Below, in pieces: positions 5,380-5,400 of a DNA stretch of 5,400 nucleotides. Under the pieces are notes generated by a model, which had not been told where the DNA came from, made no database searches, and saw only the letters and a list, made by a program, of their open reading frames with translations. The DNA is taken from positions 1-5,400 of the forward strand of contig CAMHEP010000093.1 of assembly GCA_946184195.1 (NCBI GenBank). The letters are read 5' to 3'. Made by a program: the position numbers and the translations under genes. Source of the DNA: an uncultured Bacteroidales bacterium (GTDB lineage: Bacteria > Bacteroidota > Bacteroidia > Bacteroidales > Paludibacteraceae). The stretch's first letter is position 1; the number at the start of each line of letters is the position of its first letter.

Positions 5380-5400
5380 TTGGTAGACCTCATTCGGGAT

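Noticed and set aside
5381..5390. FadR-like operator TGGTAGACCT after the GntR gene
   Set aside because: The half-sites are one base too close for the TGG-N5-CCA type spacing and only three bases are symmetric; autoregulatory sites are also expected upstream, not here.

Overview
The window is a chromosomal housekeeping stretch from a member of the Bacteroidota, most likely the order Bacteroidales. The evidence is: (i) a textbook Bacteroidota promoter (TTTG, 20-bp spacer, TAnnTTTG) in front of rpsF; (ii) start codons mostly preceded by A/T-rich leaders without Shine-Dalgarno (SD) motifs; (iii) ribosomal proteins bS6, bS18, bL9 and type-B bL31 that read like Bacteroidales proteins; (iv) moderate GC. 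All recognised genes lie on the + strand and the window is densely coding.

Layout. 1-1212: 3' part of a DUF1846/UPF0371 gene whose start is upstream of the window. 1213-1400: the only long intergenic region, with an A/T-rich tract, two tandem TTTG-NN-CAAA dyads, the rpsF promoter and a leader of about 95 nt that can form two alternative hairpins. 1401-2794: the ribosomal protein cluster rpsF-rpsR-rplI-rpmE2, closed by a strong intrinsic terminator (2808-2852). 2870-3676: a multi-pass membrane protein of PnuC type (probable nicotinamide riboside/NMN-type vitamin transporter). 3710-4615: an RluA-family pseudouridine synthase with an N-terminal S4 domain. 4657-5379: a FadR-subfamily GntR repressor/activator with an intact FCD metal-binding set. 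The sequence ends 21 bases after that stop.

How the parts relate. The four ribosomal genes are one transcription unit making parts of both subunits; bS6 and bS18 are partners on the 30S platform. The PnuC-like gene, the pseudouridine synthase and the GntR gene are close (33 and 41 bp gaps) and codirectional, with no terminator seen between them. They may be cotranscribed, but their functions do not form an obvious pathway. The GntR regulator probably controls genes beyond the right edge.

No mobile element, CRISPR array, tRNA/rRNA or defence system is visible. The most interesting signals are regulatory. A strong SD sits in front of rpsR, inside the last codons of rpsF, and an extended SD-like stretch sits in front of rpmE2, in a lineage whose ribosomes normally hide the anti-SD with bS21, bS18 and bS6. 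The rpsF leader also has mutually exclusive hairpins.
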